Shown here piece after piece: positions 36,023 through 45,913 of a stretch of 64,000 bases of DNA. Source of the stretch: Prostheceraeus crozeri (taxonomy: Eukaryota; Platyhelminthes; Polycladida; Euryleptidae). Every line of letters begins with the position of its first letter. Positions within the stretch are counted from its first letter, which is position 1. The translations under genes were made by a program, and so were the position numbers. The DNA lies in NCBI GenBank assembly GCA_907163375.1, contig CAJQUW010011626.1, positions 186,001 to 250,000 of the forward strand, in the 5' to 3' direction. The notes under the pieces were generated by a model that saw nothing but the letters and a program-made list of their open reading frames with translations, was not told the origin of the DNA and made no database searches.

Positions 36023-37615
36023 ATGTCTCCTGTGAACTTCAGCAACGTAAGAGGACTGAGGTCCAATTACGACGACATCAACATCTTCCTGCAAGGTAAG
36101 TCACCAGATCTTCTAGCCCTGTCGGAAACCAGGTTAGATCCCAGTGTGTCATCAAGCGACGTTACTCCTGATGGATACATATTTCACCGGATGGATAAAG
36201 CACCTTGTCATGGTCTTGGAGTCTATGCCAAGACAAGCCTTCCCTTGAGAAGGCTTTGTAGCTCAGAGGATCCAAGGCATGAGTATCTTGCCTTCATTGC
36301 GCCGCTGCAGAAGACCACTCTTCTTCTATTTTTCCTATACCGCTCTCCATCAACTAATGCGGATATTTTCAATGTTCTTTCTGACAAGATCGATTCTCTT
36401 CTACAAGAGTATCCCAGCGCTGAAGTTGCCGTATTTGGTGACTTCAACGTGCACAATGTTGACTGGCTTGTGCACTCACGCACCACCGATCTCTCCGGTC
36501 AGGCAGCCCAGGATTTCGCTGTCTCTCACAACCTTAGTCAAATTGTCACTTGTCCTACCAGAGTGCCTGACCGAGCTGGGGATACTGGATATCTCCTTGA
36601 CCTGTTTCTCACCTCAAATCCAACTTGTTTTTCACACAAGGTTACTTCTCCCCTCGGCACGTCTGATCACTGTGTTATCACAGTTTCTGGCAAACAAGTT
36701 TGCTCCACACCGTCTGCACCCTTCCATAGAACAGTTTATCAATTCTCCAAAGCAGACTGGTGTGGCTTCCGCACTTTTCTTAGTCAAGTTCAAGCTGAGA
36801 ATTTGATTCTGAGCGAGAACGTCTACAAGTCGGCACAAGAACTGACAGAGTGGCTTCAGATAGGGATGTTGGCCTACATCCCTCACCGTACTTTCCAAAT
36901 GAAGCCTCACTCACAACCTTGGTTTACACCAGAATGTGCAGCTGCAAGTTGCCAGCGTGACCACTTTTTCCATAAGTATAAGCGTGACAGTAGCGCTGGC
37001 AATCTTGAATTGTACAAAACCGCACGTAGACATAGCAAGGAAACCATACATCAGGCCAAAAGCCGTTACGCTTTGTATGTACGGAAATCCATTGCTACCC
37101 AAAAGCTTGGCTCTAAGGACTTCTGGAGGATTTACAACAGTGTCACCAATAGGAACAAATCCTCCATCCCAGCACTCCGTCATGCCGAAGTCAGTACTTC
37201 TATGGCGACAACCTCAGCAGACAAAGCCGAGCTTCTTTGCAAAGAGTTTGCGAAGAATTCGTCATTAGACGATGGAGGTAGAATTCCACCTCCAATTCCC
37301 ATGCGCACTGATGAGACAGTTAGTCCTCCTTCAGTCACAGTCCGAAACGTCAAAAAGATCATCGCCGGTCTCGATAGCTCTAAGTCTAGTGGACCAGACG
37401 GCATCCCGGTTTCGGTCTTCAAGCATCTCTCACCTGAGCTTTCTCCACTTTTATCTAAACTGTTCAGTAGATGTGTATCCACCGGTGAGTTTCCCTCTTG
37501 TTGGAAAGTAGCTTCCGTGGTTCCAGTTCCAAAGAAAGGTTCTGACTCATCTCTTCCATCTAGTTACCGTCCTATCAGCCTGCTTCCAATTGCTGCAAGA
37601 TTTTTGAAGCAGTGA
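36023..37615 (+). CDS. LINE ORF2 N-terminal part: endonuclease and start of RT
   Basis: The 530-codon frame starts at the first ATG, right at the endonuclease. Endonuclease landmarks are all present: N8 (SNVRG), E35 (SETRL), YRSP at 106-109, GDFN at 139-142, LDLFLTS around D193 and SDHCV at 214-218. These are the metal-binding and catalytic residues of the exonuclease-endonuclease-phosphatase fold that nicks target DNA. Around residues 450-475 SSGPDGIPVSVFK opens the reverse transcriptase, followed by VPVPKKG and YRPISLLP. The frame then ends prematurely. The next frame resumes with IFEAVINQHI, so loss of one base near 37600 explains the stop. The intact endonuclease suggests a recent copy. 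Confidence 0.85.
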   Translation: MSPVNFSNVRGLRSNYDDINIFLQGKSPDLLALSETRLDPSVSSSDVTPDGYIFHRMDKAPCHGLGVYAKTSLPLRRLCSSEDPRHEYLAFIAPLQKTTLLLFFLYRSPSTNADIFNVLSDKIDSLLQEYPSAEVAVFGDFNVHNVDWLVHSRTTDLSGQAAQDFAVSHNLSQIVTCPTRVPDRAGDTGYLLDLFLTSNPTCFSHKVTSPLGTSDHCVITVSGKQVCSTPSAPFHRTVYQFSKADWCGFRTFLSQVQAENLILSENVYKSAQELTEWLQIGMLAYIPHRTFQMKPHSQPWFTPECAAASCQRDHFFHKYKRDSSAGNLELYKTARRHSKETIHQAKSRYALYVRKSIATQKLGSKDFWRIYNSVTNRNKSSIPALRHAEVSTSMATTSADKAELLCKEFAKNSSLDDGGRIPPPIPMRTDETVSPPSVTVRNVKKIIAGLDSSKSSGPDGIPVSVFKHLSPELSPLLSKLFSRCVSTGEFPSCWKVASVVPVPKKGSDSSLPSSYRPISLLPIAARFLKQ

Positions 37616-37890
37616 TTAACCAACACATTGTTAACTTCCTTGAAACTCAGAACCTTCTATCAGAAGAACAGTATGGCTTCAGGCACTCTCGATCAACTGC
37701 AGATCTTCTTTCATATGTCACTGAACATGTGAGTCGTGTCCTTGACAGACAAGGTGAGACGAGATCAGTTGCCTTGGATATTTCCAAGGCATTCGATAAA
37801 GTCTGGCATCAGGGACTCCTTATGAAGCTAAAGTCCTATGGAGTTGCTGATCAACTCCACAAACTTCTTGCTTCTTTCCTTAGTGACCGG
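37612..37890 (+). pseudogene. LINE ORF2 middle part, RT motif A
   Basis: This short frame carries LLSEEQYGFRHSRSTADLL (the fingers region) and SVALDISKAFDKVWH, which is RT motif A with the first catalytic aspartate. It is joined by frameshifts to the parts before and after; beyond about 37890 this frame becomes nonsense relative to the family. Confidence 0.8.
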
Positions 37891-38863
37891 GCAGATATCT
37901 GTCGTCTTAGATGGCCAAAAGTCTTCCACCAAGTTTGTCAATGCAGGAGTTCCTCAAGGGTCAATTTTGGGACCCACTCTTTTTCTGCTGTACATCAACG
38001 ACCTCCCAGACTGCCTAGTGAGTAAATTGGTGATGTATGCAGATGACACAACACTCTTCAATTCCAATGAGCGACTCGCTAAAAACGCTCAGCAACGTCA
38101 GCAGTTATGCAACGTTCTTAATGAAGACTTACGCAGGGTCTCAGAATGGGGCGCCAATTGGCTTGTTTCCTTCAATCCTTCAAAAACTCAGAGTATTCTG
38201 CACTCACGACTTAAAGGAGATGATGATCATAGCATTAAGATGTCAGATAATAGGATCAGAGAACAAGATTCCATCTCCTTCCTTGGATTGGCGGTTACGA
38301 AAGACTTGTCATGGAAACCGTACATCCAATCCATTAGCAAGCAGGCAGCTCAACGCATTGGTAGTCTCTATCGTGCTAGCAGCTATCTTCCACCACAGAC
38401 TATCTGCTATCTTTACAAGTCCACTATTCGTCCTCTGATGGAGTATTGTTGTCATCTGTGGGCAGGCGCCCCACAAACGCATCTTAACCTCATTGAACGG
38501 GTTGAGAAACGTGTCAAGAATCTCATGGGTGAAAATCTTGCTAGCAAGTTGCAGCCGCTCTCCGTCAGACGGGATGTTGCTTCACTCAGTCTCTTCTACA
38601 GGTACTATTTCGGTAGAAGCAGCTCTGCAGTAAATGAGTGCGTACCCAAACCTAAGATCTTCTCCAGAAGCACACGCAGAGCTAATGCACTCACATGCTA
38701 TCATGTGAGCTTAGAACGCGCACGTACTGTGAGTCGCTCGAAAAGCTTTTTTGTTCGCACGGCACAGCTTTGGAATCAGCTTCCCCAGACCACTTTCCCT
38801 GACCAATACAATCTTGATACTTTCAAGAGGCGTGCGAATAGGTTTCTGATGGGGGCAGCTTAA
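37891..38863 (+). CDS. LINE ORF2 C-terminal part: RT motifs B-E and tail
   Basis: The open frame (which formally begins at an ATG at 37838 but is family-like only from about 37890) contains [12 protein letters not shown] (motif B), the catalytic YADD within [10 protein letters not shown], then the thumb pattern [20 protein letters not shown] and the C-terminal [20 protein letters not shown]. These place it in the Jockey/CR1 superfamily. The natural stop is at 38861-38863, followed by ~125 bases of 3' UTR and the A-tail. Confidence 0.85.
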
Positions 38864-39132
38864 TCAGATTAGAAGATCTGTTTTTTTTTCTTTTATTTAT
38901 TTAAAGTAATACAATTTATTAGTTTTTCATTGAGTAACCCCTAGCTTCGTTCATGGCTCATAGCTGTGCTAGGGGTGAAAATTCAGTAAAAAAAAAAAAA
39001 TTACTCCATTTTGAATTTTTTAATGAATTACTCTCAAGATAATGTTTGTGTCTTCCTGTTGCTAGACTTAGGCGGCTCGGATTTCATGTTCGTGAGGCGG
39101 CTGTTGAGGGAAAATTTCTCGACTGTAGACCT

Positions 39133-39552
39133 CAGGGCTGCCACTCTTCCGGTTTTAACCGGAATTCCAGCTTTTTTATACTAAACTAGGTAGTGGGAAG
39201 ATGTTCTACCAAGGAACAGATGATTCGGATTTTAAAGCATTTAAGGGGCCCTTTTGAGATCGTGAAGGGGCCCTTTAAGATTGTGAGGGGCTTTTAGCGA
39301 TTGTAAGGGGGCCCTTTGAGATCGTGAAGGGGACCTTAAATATCGTGAGGTGCCCTTTTAGAATATGAAAGGGCCCCTTTGACATCGTGGGATGGGCCCT
39401 TTTGAGATTGAGAAAGAGGCCCTTTTTGGCATCTTAAGGGACCTTTTGAGATTGTGAAGGGCCCTCTTGAGTTCGTGAAGGGGAGCTTTCTTTAGGGGCA
39501 CCATTCCGATTTGACTTTCCGGTTTTTATTTTTGAGAAGAGTGGCACCCCTG
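39133..39552. mobile_element. hAT-like element with 6-bp duplication, carrying a minisatellite
   Basis: The left end CAGGGCTGCCACTCTTCCGG and the minus strand of the right end, CAGGGGTGCCACTCTTCTC, form a terminal inverted repeat, and CCGGTTTT/AACCGGA words follow on both sides. The flanks are AGACCT at 39127-39132 and AGACCT at 39553-39558, a perfect 6-bp duplication. CAGGG ends with 6-bp duplications fit the hAT6-type group as I know it. The 420-bp element cannot code. Most of its interior is the 22-bp minisatellite listed below. Confidence 0.75.
39241..39488 (+). repeat. 22-bp minisatellite, about 12 units
   Basis: Imperfect tandem units of the form AAGGGGCCCTTTTGAGATCG then TG follow one another about a dozen times, with lengths of 19-23 bp and substitutions mostly in the second half. 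Each unit has the palindrome AAGGGGCCCTT at its start. It sits wholly inside the hAT-like element and so moved or arose with it. Confidence 0.85.
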
Positions 39553-39879
39553 AGACCTCTTCTGCAGAGGTCTTTATCTATGATTTCTTACATGCAGCAG
39601 GTGACAGGGATGAGAGCTTTTCGCGGATCGCGGAATTCCTCAAGAACCCCGATAAGTCTGTATAATTAATTTATTTTTTTCTATTTAGGGCCCCTTGAAA
39701 TTTGAGTCTCCGTCAGGGCTCCTGTTGCCTCATTCTTAAATTCGTTCGTCAATCCCCATGTCTCTATCGCTGACGCTCTCATAAAAACTTGTGCTGAAAA
39801 TTGGCGCTTATAAAAAACATTTTCAATAGTTTTAACCAAAATCCGAGATGTCTCTTAGTGAAGACACCGAACCGACATA

Positions 39880-39918
39880 CAGTGGCGTATCCAGAAATTC
39901 CTCCAGGGGTGCACAAAT
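39880..39918 (+). repeat. hAT terminus fragment
   Basis: CAGTGGCGTATCCAGAAATTCC followed by TCCAGGGGTGC matches the common hAT inverted-repeat style (CAGTGGCGTAGCCAG...). No opposite end or duplication was found nearby, so this is a remnant. Confidence 0.45.
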
Positions 39919-40869
39919 TATGTTCATTCGAAACTAAGGTCTATTATACAATGCTAAATTATTGCAAGCTTATTTTACTGAAGTGAATTGAATATAATTA
40001 CATGTAATTTGATTTATTCTATGCACACTGATATATGATATATTTATGCTATTTATGATACTGATGGTATATTCCGTAATCAGATATTGTGCAAAATATA
40101 TAAAGAAACAACTTCGCCAAAATTTTAAAAATTTTGGCAGTTCTACAAGTCATTATAATTAATATCTCCAGATTACAAAGTAAACAGAAATGGGTTTTTA
40201 AAATCTGTTCCCACAAAAAATCGAAAGTTGACCTGTCTATTCGCATGGCAAAGTTATCTAGTAACTGGTCACGATTGATTTGAATGTCTCGGTTTATGTA
40301 GAGATGGGCTAATCCATTTAGCCAAATCATTCCAATTGATAAGACTTGTCTCGGGATTGTGAGTGCTGTGTTGTTCCTATCTTAATATTATCTTCACCAC
40401 ACCCTTCTGTATTTAAGATGAGATTGGTGTGCTGTCCATGCATTATTTCAAATCACAGAAGACTTTACCCTTATCGATGTTGAATATATCGACTCCGCTG
40501 TGTTTTAGAATAGTTTGATGGAAGTCAACATTCTCTCCCTTCTTTCACCTGATGAGAGAAAACTTCACTACCAGTTCTAGGTTTAGTCATGGCTTTGAGA
40601 ATGACTGGTCAAGCGTTGCCGTTTTACTACAATTACAATGTATCAACTTGGACAGAGTGGAAACAAAGTACTTATTGTAATTATCGCGCTGTGTACTTCT
40701 TTTGCATTGAATTGTACATTTGGAGTGTAGGTTTTCTTTCTCGAGAAGCTTAAATATCACATTACTTTTTGTACTTTTACATGTTCTTTGCTTCTAAACA
40801 AAATTCATGATTTCATCGTTGGTCCTATATTACTTGCTAATGGTTATACTTGCTAACAAATATATGAAA
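39919..40869. other. No gene seen
   Basis: AT-rich DNA. The frame at 40049-40330 on the minus strand has no recognised motif. Confidence 0.5.
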
Positions 40870-41505
40870 TGTTTGAGTGTTACACTTGACTCTCCGCTTG
40901 AACATGCATAAACATATTGAGATTATATCAAAGAAACCTTCAAGTCGCCTTTTTACCCTTCAACTTAAACCTTTTTTTACCAATTGATAATCTGGTTTTG
41001 ATTTACAATAGCTATATTCACAGTATATTAGAATATGCAGCTCCTATATTTGTTGATCTCAATGTGATGAACAGTAATGTACTGGAAAAACTGCAAAATC
41101 GTGCCCATAAAATTTTGTGTGTGACATTCCAGTGTACTTGGGGCAAGTTTACTCCATTGTATTATACAGGGTGGACCAGAAAGGTCTGACGGTTTTCAAA
41201 ATGGTGTCATTGTCGAACTAAAATGATTTGGCTAATAAACGACCCATATCCTAATAGTGTATATTCAGGAGTTTATGTACCAGTAGTTAATCGCAGTCGT
41301 AGCATCAAAGTAACGTCACAATAATGTCTCAAAGTTTTCACTTGAAATTGCCCCATCGGCGATCGATGCATGCATTAGCGCGACCACTAAATGAAGTGAT
41401 AAAAAAGACATGACGATAAATTGCTGACGCCGATCTAAAAATGGATATGATGCTATCATATTTGAATAAAGCTGCCCGTAGGATTTTGCTCGGTGCCATT
41501 CGTCA

Positions 41506-42158
41506 TGAATCGCTGGTCAGTGAAAGAGCGCGTTTTTGTGGTAGACTTTCATGAAGACAAATTCAGTGACTGACTCAATGAACTTTTCGACGGCACTTCG
41601 ACAAACGATACTCGCCTTCTCGAAATACCATCTTACAATGGATTAATAAGTGGCGTGAAGAGGGCTTCGGTGCAATATTTGCATTCTGGTCGTCCGAAGG
41701 AAGTTCGTTCCCCTGGGACCATCATGCGTGTCAGGGACGCTATTCAGAGGAGTCCAAGGCGATCAGTACGCCGTCATTCAGTAACTCTTGGCATAAGTCG
41801 TGGAACCATGCAACGGATTGCGCATCGTGACTTAAAACTGCATCCATACAAAATTCAAGTTGCTCAGCAATTGTCGGATAATGACAGTGTCGTGAGAACA
41901 GAGTTCTGCGAAAGGTTTTTAGAGCTCGTGGAAGATCCTGGATTTCTTGACTCTCTTCTGATGTCAGATCAGGCACATTTTCATTTAAGTGGCTTCGTAA
42001 ATAAACAGAACTACCGGTATTGGGCACCTAACAATCCCCGAGACATACACCAGAAACCTCTTCATAGTGAAAAAGTTACTGTTTGGTGCGCAATAACATC
42101 TACCAATATCATCGACCTTCTTTTTCGAAGATTATTACGGCGAGAACGTGACTGTTAA
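41506..42158 (+). pseudogene. Mariner transposase, N-terminal part
   Basis: From ATG 41506 the protein begins MNRWSVKERVFVVDFHEDKF, the first helix-turn-helix (DUF4817). It then meets a stop, and the continuation RNTILQWINKWREEGF is in another frame. The open frame at 41655-42158 carries the linker GRPKEV, the second DNA-binding region RRHSVTLGISRGTMQRIAHR and the first catalytic aspartate in SDQAHFHL (D105 of that frame; relatives have SDEATFHL). It runs into nonsense after VWCAITSTNIID, where one base appears lost near 42120. At least three breaks are needed to explain the frames, so the copy is inactive. Confidence 0.8.
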
Positions 42159-42582
42159 CAGCGAGCGATACGATACCATGCTTCACAGCTTCTTGATGTC
42201 ATTTCTTGAAGATATTCCATTGAATGAGAGACAGAAACTTTGGTTTCAGCAAGACGGGGCATCACACACTCCGCGTCAATGCATGAAAACTCTTCGGCAG
42301 ATGTTTCCTGGACGATTGATATCGCGATACGGCGACATCAACTGGCCTCCTCGTTCGCCGGACCTTACCGTGCCGGACTTCTTTCTATGGGGGTACTTAA
42401 AACATGAGGTTTATAAGAAACGTCCCTCTAGCATTCCTGAATTGAAACATGCGATTCAAACTGAAATTAGGAACATTCAGCAAGACACAATTCATCGTGT
42501 CATGCACTCCATTCCTCAAAGACTTCAAGAGTGTTTGGAAAATCGTGGTGGTCATCTTTTGGACGTCATTTTCAAGAAATAA
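42148..42582 (+). pseudogene. Mariner transposase, C-terminal catalytic part
   Basis: The 144-codon frame contains LWFQQDGASHTP with the second catalytic aspartate (D36) and WPPRSPDLTVPDFFLWGYLK with the third acidic residue, an aspartate (D77). The count between them is 40 residues, longer than the 34 of classical mariner. The end, CLENRGGHLLDVIFKK, is the family C-terminus and its stop is natural. The 5' edge is a frameshift from the preceding part. Confidence 0.85.
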
Positions 42583-43297
42583 AAGATAGATTTATTGTTG
42601 AATTTGTTTTATAGCTAAAATTATTGACTGCAGAAATGATTTATTTAGTAGGTCAGCTTATCAGATTAGTTTCAAAAATTAAGGAGAGAGGGAGTGTTAA
42701 GAAAGTTTCTGTATGGAAAACATCGAAAAAAATCGTGATTTTTTGGTTTTTCTGTTACAAGGTTTCAGAACGTACAATAAGCCTATTTATTGAATTGATG
42801 TATGTGTACATAAACTCCTGCGTATGGCCAGTCAGTATTCTCTCATTGCAACTCCGTAACTATTCTAGGACGTAGATGGCAATATTTTGAAAACCGTCAG
42901 ACCTTTTTGGTCCACCCTGTAGAAGAAATATGATCGGTTTAAAACTATTTGAATCACTTTGTAGCGACTCAAATCACCCTTTGCATTGTCTTGCTCCGCA
43001 ACGTCTACAGTACTCTAAAAAGTTCAGTGTACCTACATGTAAGTCATCCATGAGAAAAAATTGCTATCTTCTTTCAATGATACGGCTTGTGAATGCTGGG
43101 ATAAGACCATAGCCTTCAACCAGCTTTGTGCATGTGTTACTGCTACTGCAAGACTATGATTTATGAATTTTGTTGTCTTGTTTTTCTTGTTATAATTTCA
43201 TTCTGAGTATATTTCTTGTCCATTTTCTGGTTTTCGCCTCACGATTTCCAATATTGAGGCTTGTGATTTCAAATAAACGTATTATTATTATTACCAC

Positions 43298-44269
43298 CAT
43301 GGAAGGAGCTCGACCATCTAACCAAGGTACGGACCCGGTTTCGGCCCCCTGCTTATCTCGTGATTTGCAAGCTTTGCCCTTGCCAGTCTTATTTAAAGAC
43401 TATTATTAACTATAGACTATTACTATTTCCTATTATTTCAAGATTCGCTTAAATGTTTTTCCTGTTCAGCTCAGAATTAAGGTATGTGATTAACTCACAA
43501 GCTGTGATAGTATACGCTGGAAATCGAATGAAATCGGACGCTGCTGTTCCTCTTCTATTCAGAAGAAAGAGATTTTGTGAGTCACAAAGTTAATTTTACT
43601 GCTACCTTTGGAATGGTTAGATACTGCGTGGGTGGACAATCTTGATTTGCTGACTGCTACAGAACAGTCGTCGGCGTTTCGGTGCCATGTTTCGAATGAA
43701 TATCATTTCTTTCCGTTGTTGATCCACAGCAGTTGACAGGTAAATATTAGCTTATCCCGCTTTCATGAAATTTAGTCTTTGAAGCAGTTTCTTATTCGCA
43801 TCATAGTATCTACTATAGACAGTAAACCCTAAGTGCAGCTTGTATAAAAAACGTCTTGGTTTTACCATTGATTGACTTCGACTAGGAATTGGATACATGA
43901 TCGTTTTTTGCACCCAATGCTTTTGTACGAGACAGAATGCGTACTTTATATATTAAGTTTTCTGAAAAATGTCAGTTAATTTTAAGCATTCTTCTATAAT
44001 ACATAAATACAGAGGGATAAGGAGAGGAGAATAAGGCGATCATTTGTTCAGTAGATGTTGTATTCGCAACTGACTGTCGATGCACGACCAGGAGATTGCC
44101 TGTTCAGATTGTCCTTTAGTACTGTATTCCATAAAGTATCAGTTGCAGTGCAGTATGTGTATTTTGAGATGCGCTTATTACGCTGAATTCCTCGCGTAAT
44201 CATTAGACTTAATTTCTAACACATCACTGACATTACGTCTAGGTTTTATACCAATACTTGTATACACAT
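43298..44269. other. No gene seen
   Basis: AT-rich DNA following the LINE tail. No frame or repeat can be supported. Confidence 0.5.
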
Positions 44270-44586
44270 TAATCACAGGGGTGGGCCGATGTGACAAAAT
44301 GTGATATTTTTTCATCTCAAATAAAATGTGACATAATGTGTATTTTTCATTGCTGGTGTGACAAAATATGACAAATTCGCATAATCAGAAAATAATTTGA
44401 CAGAAGTAATGTTTTTACGCTAGTATGACATCTCACAAAGGAGCATCAACTTCGTCTGAGTGAAATAACGACAACTTTATTCTTTGACTTTGATTTGTAC
44501 TCGGAATATGTAAGATAGATATGTTTCTCCGTGCTCCCATTGGTGACTTGCACTTCCTCCAGGTAAATCGTGATCCTACTACACCA

Positions 44587-45105
44587 TTTCCACTTTAATT
44601 ACAGAACTCTGCAGTTATATTCAAGAATCCAGCAGATTTATTTCAGCATTTCAAGTTTATATTTCAGATTGAAGCATTTACATTTTTGACAACAACATTT
44701 TAATTTCAGAGAATTTTTGTGCTTGTGTCTAAATCATTTATATTTGAGAATGCAACACTTATATTTCCGACTTTGTCATTTCTAATTCAGAAATAGACTT
44801 TATATTTCAGAAATGATCATTTATAGTTCAGTTTTAGTCATTTATATTTCAGAATTCCAGAAAAGACGATATATATTTAAGAAAGTGTCATTTATATTTC
44901 AGATTTGCAGTTTATATTTCAGAAATGATCATTTCAATTTGAGATATCTGCACTTATAATTCAGACGCTAGAAGTAATTCAGAATACGTCATTTATATTT
45001 CAGAAATCCCCATTTCACTTTCAGAATTGGTCACTTGCAATTCAGATGTCAAGTTTTAATTTCAGAAACGGTGAAATATATTTCAAAATGCATCAGTTTA
45101 ATTTA
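44587..45105 (+). repeat. Left arm of ~500-bp palindrome
   Basis: The arm starts CCATTTCCACTTTAATTACAG and is built of degenerate units of the form ATTTATATTTCAGAAATGAT, each about 20-35 bp. Its inverse lies at 45428-45913 with only scattered differences. A transcript through both arms would fold into a long double-stranded RNA. Confidence 0.85.
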
Positions 45106-45204
45106 AGCACTTCTCAGTTATCAGAAAATGCTTGCAAAGATCCGAATAGTGTGCAGGAGGCTAAGGTATAAATTGGCCAACACAGATGATTGATAAAACT
45201 ACTG

Positions 45205-45402
45205 TTGGTGACAATGCAAGTGTCCGATAATTGTGCAATTTGTTTGAGGCCAATGTCAAAAGCAACATTATTACGAATTCTGCCATGCATGCATTTATTC
45301 CACCGCGAATGCATTGCTCCTATTACGAACAGCGTCAATGCGTTAAATATCCCAAAAAGTGATAGAAGCTTCTATTTATTGAAAATTCCACTTCGGATTT
45401 AA
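45205..45402 (+). CDS. RING-H2-like frame captured between palindrome arms
   Basis: From the ATG at about 45217 the frame reads MQVSDNCAICLRPMSKATLL, then RILPCMHLFHREC. This is the RING-H2 pattern Cx2C-x14-CxHx2Hx2C, six of eight zinc ligands with correct spacing. The last pair (CPxC in relatives) is replaced by NIPKS, so the domain is incomplete. RING-H2 proteins act as E3 ubiquitin ligases that bind E2 enzymes. The frame is only 62 codons from this ATG and ends with a TAA at 45400-45402; it fills the spacer exactly between the arms. It may be a captured piece of a host gene or an exon of a spliced gene. Confidence 0.5.
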   Translation: MVTMQVSDNCAICLRPMSKATLLRILPCMHLFHRECIAPITNSVNALNIPKSDRSFYLLKIPLRI

Positions 45403-45427
45403 AGAAACAAATTCGGAAAAATTCGAC

Positions 45428-45913
45428 ATTCTCAAATTTAATTGATGCATTCTGAAATATATTTCACCGTTTCTGAAATATAAACTTGACATCTGAATTG
45501 CAAGTGACCAATTCTGAAAGTGAAATGGGGATTTCTGAAATATAAATGACGTATTCTGAATTACTTCTAGCGTCTGAATTATATGTGCAGATATCTCAAA
45601 TTGAAATGATCATTTCTGAAATATAAACTGCAAATCTGAAATATAAATGACACTTTCTTAAATATATATCGTTTTTTCTGGAATTCTGAAATATAAAGTC
45701 TATTTCTGAATTAGAAATGACAAAGTCGGAAATATAAGTGTTGCATTCTCAAATATAAATGATTTAGACACAAGCACAAAAATTCTCTGAAATTAAAATG
45801 TTGTTGTCAAAAACGTAAATGCTTCAATCTGAAATATAAACTTGAAATGCTGAAATAAATCTGCTGGATTCTTGAATATAACTGCAGAGTTCTGTAATTA
45901 AAGTGGAAATGGT
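45428..45913 (-). repeat. Right arm of ~500-bp palindrome
   Basis: This is the inverse of 44587-45105: it begins near AATTGATGCATTCTGAAATA and ends AATTAAAGTGGAAATGG. The repeated unit here reads TTCTGAAATATAAATGAC. The frames reported on either strand within the arms have no coding character. Confidence 0.85.

Larger units (their letters stand above)
36023..38999 (+). mobile_element. Jockey/CR1-type LINE, nearly complete ORF2
   Basis: This is a non-LTR retrotransposon: an apurinic-type endonuclease, a reverse transcriptase with YADD, a C-terminal region, a short 3' UTR, and a final A-run at about 38987-38999. No ORF1 or long 5' UTR is visible; the element seems to begin at the endonuclease, so it is probably 5'-truncated. 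Two single-base-type frameshifts interrupt an otherwise open ORF2 (near 37600 and near 37890), showing recent decay. A related shorter copy lies at 53951-54628 and an older tail at 32867-33055. The 3' UTR holds the palindrome-like CCCCTAGCTTCGTTCATGG/CATAGCTGTGCTAGGGG stem just before the tail, likely the signal its reverse transcriptase recognises. Confidence 0.9.
41167..42919 (+). mobile_element. Mariner-superfamily transposon, whole length, decayed gene
   Basis: The ends CAGGGTGGACCAGAAAGGTC, continuing TGACGGTTTTCAAAAT, and the inverse at the right (one mismatch in ~36 bases) form nearly perfect inverted repeats. TA at 41165-41166 and 42920-42921 is the target duplication. The 1753-bp element holds a transposase of the DUF4817 / DDE_3 type in pieces. 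The match of the two ends indicates a fairly recent insertion, into the C-terminal region of an older LINE. Confidence 0.95.
40870..43297 (+). mobile_element. Second LINE: 3' fragment, split by a mariner
   Basis: Upstream of the mariner the translation gives SVTLDSPL, RLFTLQLKPFF and then LVLIYNSYIHSILEYAAPIF and LEKLQNRAHKILC, the RT thumb and C-terminal pattern of a non-LTR retrotransposon. Downstream of the mariner (42930-43112) it continues with SDSNHPLHCLAPQRLQYSKK and ends MIRLVNAGIRP, again typical of the LINE C-terminus. The 3' end is AATAAACGTATTATTATTATTA, a microsatellite-type LINE tail near 43276-43297. The family is distinct from the 36-39 kb LINE. The copy is 5'-truncated and carries small frame changes. 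Confidence 0.75.

Noticed and set aside
36223-37482. Long frames on the minus strand and in other plus frames within the LINE
   Set aside because: They are shadows of the LINE ORF2, which has clear endonuclease and RT motifs in the plus frame.
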